Source: Qipengyuania marincola (GTDB taxonomy: Bacteria > Pseudomonadota > Alphaproteobacteria > Sphingomonadales > Sphingomonadaceae). Taken from it: DNA of 64,000 nt. A program made the position numbers and the translations under genes. The stretch is taken from contig NZ_JARULC010000002.1 in NCBI RefSeq assembly GCF_029688625.1, positions 186,001-250,000 of the forward strand, written 5' to 3'. The notes beneath the pieces are model-generated. The model was not told the DNA's origin. It worked only from the letters and a program-made list of their open reading frames with translations, and searched no databases. Below, piece by piece: positions 60,775 to 64,000 of this stretch; positions within the stretch are counted from its first letter, which is position 1, and each line of letters starts with the position of its first letter.

Positions 60775-61680
60775 CTATCCCGCGCTGACCAGCGTGCCCG
60801 CACCACGCGCGGTGAAGAATTCGAGCAACATCGCATGTGGCACCCGCCCATCGAGAACGACGGCTGCCTCGCAGCCTGACTCGACCGCCTTGACGCAGGT
60901 TTCCAGTTTGGGAATCATGCCGCCGCTGATCGTGCCTTCGTTGCGCAGGCGGGCAATGTCCGCAGGGGTAAGGTCGGTAAGCAATTTGCCTTCCGCGTCG
61001 AGCACGCCGGGCACATCTGTCAGCAGGAGCAGGCGAGCAGCGCCGAGAGCTGCCGCCAGCGCGCCGGCCATGGTGTCCGCATTGATATTGTAGGTATGCC
61101 CGTCCTCGCCGACTCCGATCGGCGCGACCACGGGGATCATTCCGGCGGCGGTCGCGGTTTCGAGGATGGTGGTGTCGACCAGCGCAGGCTCTCCTACATA
61201 GCCGAGGTCGAGCGCCGTCTCGATCTTGCTGTCAGGATCCTTGACCGTGCGCGCCAGCTTGGTGGCCGTGACGAGACCGCCATCCTTGCCGCTGATCCCG
61301 ATGGCCTTGCCTCCGGCGCGCGCGATCGATCCGACGATTGCCTTGTTGATGGCGCCGGACAAGACCATTTCGGCGACCTCCGCCGTCTGCTTGTCTGTCA
61401 CCCGCAGCCCGTCGACGAAAGTCGTCTCGACGCCGAGCTTTTCCAGCATGGCGCCGATCTGAGGCCCCCCGCCATGCACCACGACCGGATTGATCCCGAC
61501 CGCTTTCAGCAACACGACATCCTCGGCAAATTCGCGCGCGGCGCGCTCGTCGCCCATCGCGTTGCCGCCATATTTCACCACGAAACTGCGGCCCGCATAG
61601 CGCTGGAAATACGGCAGCGCCTCGATCAGCGTTTCCGCCTTCGCGTGGATATCGGGTCCGATTGCTGTGTGACCGGCCAT
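60775..61680 (-). CDS. argB: N-acetylglutamate kinase
   Basis: Second enzyme of arginine biosynthesis, phosphorylating N-acetylglutamate. The 301-residue amino-acid-kinase-fold protein has KYGGNAMGD near 35-43, HGGGPQIG near 71 (substrate and phosphate contacts), the [10 protein letters not shown] segment and the [12 protein letters not shown] motif. The N-terminal helix required for arginine feedback in hexameric ArgB appears present. AGGAGG lies ten bases before the ATG. A hairpin lies just upstream, between it and the next minus-strand gene. Confidence 0.95.
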   Translation of the reverse strand: MAGHTAIGPDIHAKAETLIEALPYFQRYAGRSFVVKYGGNAMGDERAAREFAEDVVLLKAVGINPVVVHGGGPQIGAMLEKLGVETTFVDGLRVTDKQTAEVAEMVLSGAINKAIVGSIARAGGKAIGISGKDGGLVTATKLARTVKDPDSKIETALDLGYVGEPALVDTTILETATAAGMIPVVAPIGVGEDGHTYNINADTMAGALAAALGAARLLLLTDVPGVLDAEGKLLTDLTPADIARLRNEGTISGGMIPKLETCVKAVESGCEAAVVLDGRVPHAMLLEFFTARGAGTLVSAG

Positions 61681-61699
61681 AGGTCGCGCCTCCTGGAAT

Positions 61700-61728
61700 G
61701 CCGCCGTGCCCTAGCGGGGCGCGGCGGC
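61700..61728 (-). terminator. Hairpin upstream of argB
   Basis: GCCGCCG and CGGCGGC plus inner GCCC/GGGG pairs form a GC-rich stem in the gap between argB and the next upstream gene. No U-run. It may end the small membrane-protein transcript or lie in the argB leader. Confidence 0.4.
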
Positions 61729-61754
61729 AGGGGGAAGCCCGGTCGATGCGTGAA

Positions 61755-62048
61755 CTATTCGGGTGCAGTCTCGTCCATCGCAGGTTCGTCGCCCTCGGCC
61801 ACGATCACATCGTCGCCCAGCGTCGGATCCTCGCCCTCGAGAGGAACGCCGGAAATATCGGCATCTTCGCGGATCGGCTGGTTCAGGCGCTCTTCCTGCG
61901 TCGTCACGGCATAGTCGGGAACCGTCTCGAGATCCTCGTCACCGTCGGGATTGATGAACATGATGACTGCGGCCACGGCCAGCAGGACAATGACGCCAAT
62001 CCACATCCAGCGGGTCTTCGGCTTGGTATCGGCAACGGGGTCGCTCAT
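61755..62048 (-). CDS. Small single-pass membrane protein
   Basis: A 97-residue protein with one transmembrane helix (about 15-33, WMWIGVIVLLAVAAVIMFI) and a strongly acidic C-terminal part (DGDEDLETVP, later EGEDPTLGDD). No family recognised. GGAG about nine bases before MSDPVAD fixes the start over an upstream ATG. Upstream of argB on the same strand but separated by a hairpin, so cotranscription is uncertain. Divergent from the DUF4870-like gene. Confidence 0.6.
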   Translation of the reverse strand: MSDPVADTKPKTRWMWIGVIVLLAVAAVIMFINPDGDEDLETVPDYAVTTQEERLNQPIREDADISGVPLEGEDPTLGDDVIVAEGDEPAMDETAPE

Positions 62049-62175
62049 GATTTCGTCTCCATCCTTTGTCCCCCAATGATCCAACCCGCATCCGCGTTCC
62101 GAGGGCGCAGGAGCGAGGCATTTTGCGTGGTGAAGGCCGCTGGGCTATGATCGGGTCACCGAGGAGGAGAACGGT

Positions 62176-62601
62176 ATGGATGACAAGACGCGCAATCGCG
62201 AACAGGGCCGCGTGACGTTCGGCAAAGAGACTCCATCGACGCAGCGCGAAACCCGCCCTGCGACGGGCAATGGCTTCGAGGCTAACCGACCGACCATCAT
62301 CAGCCTGCTCTACCTCGCCAGTTTCGTGACCGGGATCACCGGGCTGGTCGGTATCGTGCTCGCCCACGTCTGGAAGGGCGAAGCGCATGACGCATGGATG
62401 ACCAGCCACTACACCTACCTCATCCGCACCTTCTGGATCGGCTTTGCGGCCAGCATCATTGCCGCCCTGCTCAGCATCGTGCTGATAGGCATGCTGCTGT
62501 TCCCGGTCATCGCCATCTGGTTCGGGGTGCGCAGCGTGGTGAGCATGATGAAGGCCCAGCGTCGCGAACCGATACCGGACCCGGAAACGCTGCTCTTCTA
62601 G
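62176..62601 (+). CDS. DUF4870-like membrane protein
   Basis: A 141-residue protein with a charged cytoplasmic N-terminus and about three transmembrane helices (about 42-62, 83-104, 107-122). The LLYLASFVTGITGLVGIVLAHVWKG and the HYTYLIRTFWIG segments follow the DUF4870 pattern, and GAGGAGGAGAACGG precedes the ATG. Function unknown. Separated from the next gene by 70 bases. Confidence 0.75.
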   Translation: MDDKTRNREQGRVTFGKETPSTQRETRPATGNGFEANRPTIISLLYLASFVTGITGLVGIVLAHVWKGEAHDAWMTSHYTYLIRTFWIGFAASIIAALLSIVLIGMLLFPVIAIWFGVRSVVSMMKAQRREPIPDPETLLF

Positions 62602-62671
62602 GCAGGCGGAGCGCCGCTCTACGTAGTCTACCGGATAGAGGCAGTGCGGCGACCTGCGGCACAGGCGGGCG

Positions 62672-63118
62672 ATGCCTCGCCTTGTCCTGCTGCTCGCCCT
62701 GACCTGCCTTTCGATGACTGCATCGATGCCGTCGGCAGCGCAGCCGCGCGACACGATCGCAGCCCAGTTCCCGCTCTGCGCCTCCTCGCCGCGGGTAACC
62801 TGCGTGGTCGATGGCGACACGATCTGGCTCGACGGCACGAAAATCCGCATTGCCGATATCGATACGCCCGAAGTCTCCCGGCCCCGCTGCCCGCGCGAGG
62901 CCCGGCTCGGCGAGCTCGCCACGCTGCGGATGCAGGCGCTGCTCAATCGCGGTGCCTTCGCGCTGAGGGCCGCACCAAGCGGACACGACGAAGATCGCTT
63001 CGGCCGCAAGCTGCGCGTCGTGTCCCGCGATGGCGAGAGTCTGGGTGTCATGCTGGTGCGCGACGGGCTCGCTCGACCATGGGGCGGCAAGCGGCGCAGC
63101 TGGTGCGAAGCTGTTTGA
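62672..63118 (+). CDS. Thermonuclease (SNase-like) family protein
   Basis: A 148-residue exported protein with a signal peptide (about 1-24) and an OB-fold nuclease domain. VVDGDTIWLDGTKIRIADIDTPE contains the SNase metal/phosphate site (D, R and the E before RP) and the second half carries DRFGRKLRVVS with the conserved arginine. It lacks the final helices of full staphylococcal nuclease and is short, which is common for periplasmic family members. Likely a secreted DNase, but activity is inferred. Confidence 0.85.
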   Translation: MPRLVLLLALTCLSMTASMPSAAQPRDTIAAQFPLCASSPRVTCVVDGDTIWLDGTKIRIADIDTPEVSRPRCPREARLGELATLRMQALLNRGAFALRAAPSGHDEDRFGRKLRVVSRDGESLGVMLVRDGLARPWGGKRRSWCEAV

Positions 63119-63343
63119 AGGGCCGGGGCCGTGTAGGACAAATGTTGGACTTGCCGAAGTCGAGTCCCGTGACATGGACCGCATGGACCACTGTCCTGGC
63201 GCAAAAAACCTTCCCACTCGCAGGACGGCTGCCGGATCGACAATCGGCGGGGTCGGGAAAGCTCGCATGGCTGTATCGAAGCATTTTCCGGCGGAGTAGG
63301 AAAATGCGGGCCGGGCGGCGCGCGCTCTGCTAGCAGCGGCGCT
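63119..63343. other. 225-base intergenic region with a hairpin
   Basis: The longest gene-free stretch in the window. No frame with family-like sequence was seen. Near its right end GCATTTTCC (63281-63289) and GGAAAATGC (63299-63307) form a perfect 9-base inverted repeat with a 9-base spacer, AT-rich against GC-rich surroundings and 37 bases before the next gene; it may be an operator or a weak terminator. Confidence 0.6.
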
Positions 63344-64000
63344 ATGAGACATGCCAAGAGACATATTGCGCCGCTCGCCGCTCTCCTCCTTGCCTCCTGC
63401 GCCACCACCGCGCCGCGCGAAACGCCGCAGGACCGGTTCTGGCAGGCGCTGTCGAGCCATTGCGGGAACGCCTACGCCGGCAGCCTCGCCAGCGAGGATG
63501 CGCGCGATGCCGACTGGGCGGGCAAGCGCATGGTGGCGCACTGGGCCGAGTGCAGCGAGGACCGCGTGGCCATCGCCTTCCATGTCGAGACCGATATGGA
63601 GACGGCAGTCGAACAGCCAGTGTGGAACCGCAGCCGCACCTGGATCGTGACGCGCGAGACCATCTCCAATGCCGCGCAGACCACGACCACGCGCCTGACC
63701 CTCAAACACGATCACCGGCACGAGGATGGCGAGCCCGATGCCGTGACCTTCTATGGCGGAACGACCGAACTCGGCCGCGGCAGCGCGCGCGGGCAGGACT
63801 TTCCGGTCGATGACGAAAGCATCGCGCTGTTCCGGCGCGAGGGGCTGGACGCCTCGCTCACCAATGTCTGGCGGATCGAGGTCGACCCCGCGAGCGAGGA
63901 TGATGCGATCTTCGCCTATCAGCTGACCCGCGCCAACGATCCGAGCCGTCTGTTCCGGGTCGAATTCGACGCGACCACGCCAGTCGCCGCCCCGCCTGCG
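63344..64000 (+). CDS. Predicted lipoprotein, truncated by window edge
   Basis: An open frame of 219 codons without a stop runs off the right edge. The leader MRHAKRHIAPLAALLLASC gives a lipobox at Cys 19. The mature part (SHCGNAYAGSLASEDARDADW onward) is acidic with a WNRSRTWIV strand and later FYGGTTELGRG and NVWRIEV; no family is recognised. The next codons lie outside the window, so the length is unknown. Confidence 0.65.
   Translation, partial: MRHAKRHIAPLAALLLASCATTAPRETPQDRFWQALSSHCGNAYAGSLASEDARDADWAGKRMVAHWAECSEDRVAIAFHVETDMETAVEQPVWNRSRTWIVTRETISNAAQTTTTRLTLKHDHRHEDGEPDAVTFYGGTTELGRGSARGQDFPVDDESIALFRREGLDASLTNVWRIEVDPASEDDAIFAYQLTRANDPSRLFRVEFDATTPVAAPPA

Noticed and set aside
61939-63408. 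489-codon minus-strand frame crossing three genes
   Set aside because: Spans gene boundaries of plus-strand genes and shows no domain; shadow of GC-rich coding.

Overview
The window is a stretch of high-GC chromosome from a member of the Alphaproteobacteria, most likely Sphingomonadales and probably Erythrobacteraceae (Erythrobacter/Qipengyuania-like). This rests on UPF0262, alphaproteobacterial-type DnaB, PutA and RpoZ, the short L36-type ribosomal protein, the ftsE/ftsX pair beside an MJ0042 zinc-ribbon membrane protein, and several small secreted proteins typical of sphingomonads. It reads as core chromosome: dense, mostly short gene gaps, many ATGA/GTGA stop-start overlaps, and no phage, insertion sequence, CRISPR array or rRNA operon. 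The genus is inference; no 16S or other marker is present.

Layout. 1-6 kb: endonuclease III, a low-GC DUF4279 gene, a dicarboxylate symporter, DapE, a cupin, an S1/P1 nuclease, a GST and a VOC protein. 6-10 kb: the minus-strand rpmH-rnpA-yidD-yidC-engB cluster. 10-15 kb: a ClpP-like periplasmic protein, ComM, an HxlR regulator with a palindromic operator, and a HAD hydrolase. 15-19 kb: an L36-type ribosomal protein gene, galE, a DUF4136 lipoprotein and an M14 carboxypeptidase. 19-24 kb: two tandem amidohydrolases, one of which has lost its metal ligands, an LD-carboxypeptidase, cytidine deaminase, a GH25-like protein and UPF0262. 24-33 kb: dnaB, a phospholipase D-like protein, rpoZ, a DUF3667 protein, ftsH and an ExoD-like protein. 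33-37 kb: a CoA-thioester cluster (MaoC dehydratase, aldehyde dehydrogenase, alpha-methylacyl-CoA racemase-like protein, and a divergent enoyl-CoA hydratase). 37-41 kb: ftsE-ftsX-ydcF-plsC and the zinc-ribbon protein. 41-51 kb: tRNA-Leu(GAG), a patatin, a divergent PEP carboxylase, mtnP, glpD and putA. 51-56 kb: a papain-fold-like secreted protein, dcd, a saccharopine dehydrogenase-like reductase, a ZnuD-like TonB receptor and tRNA-Gly(GCC). 56-64 kb: a thioredoxin-TPR protein, a Lon-N-domain protein, marC, folD, yggT, argB, a small nuclease and a truncated lipoprotein at the right edge.

The genes mostly serve housekeeping: membrane-protein insertion (YidC/YidD), the divisome (FtsE/X), proteolysis (FtsH), replication (DnaB), nucleotide salvage (Cdd, Dcd, MtnP), one-carbon and amino-acid metabolism (FolD, ArgB, DapE, PutA) and anaplerosis (PEPC). 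No new multi-gene defence or mobile system was found. The points most worth following are the catalytically dead amidohydrolase paired with an intact one, the non-canonical PEPC, the His/Glu-rich receptor with an AT-rich inverted repeat at its start, two hairpins that bury the ribosome binding site of the next gene (after dcd and after ftsH), a hairpin plus U-run at the very start of the predicted rpmH transcript, and several palindromic operator candidates.
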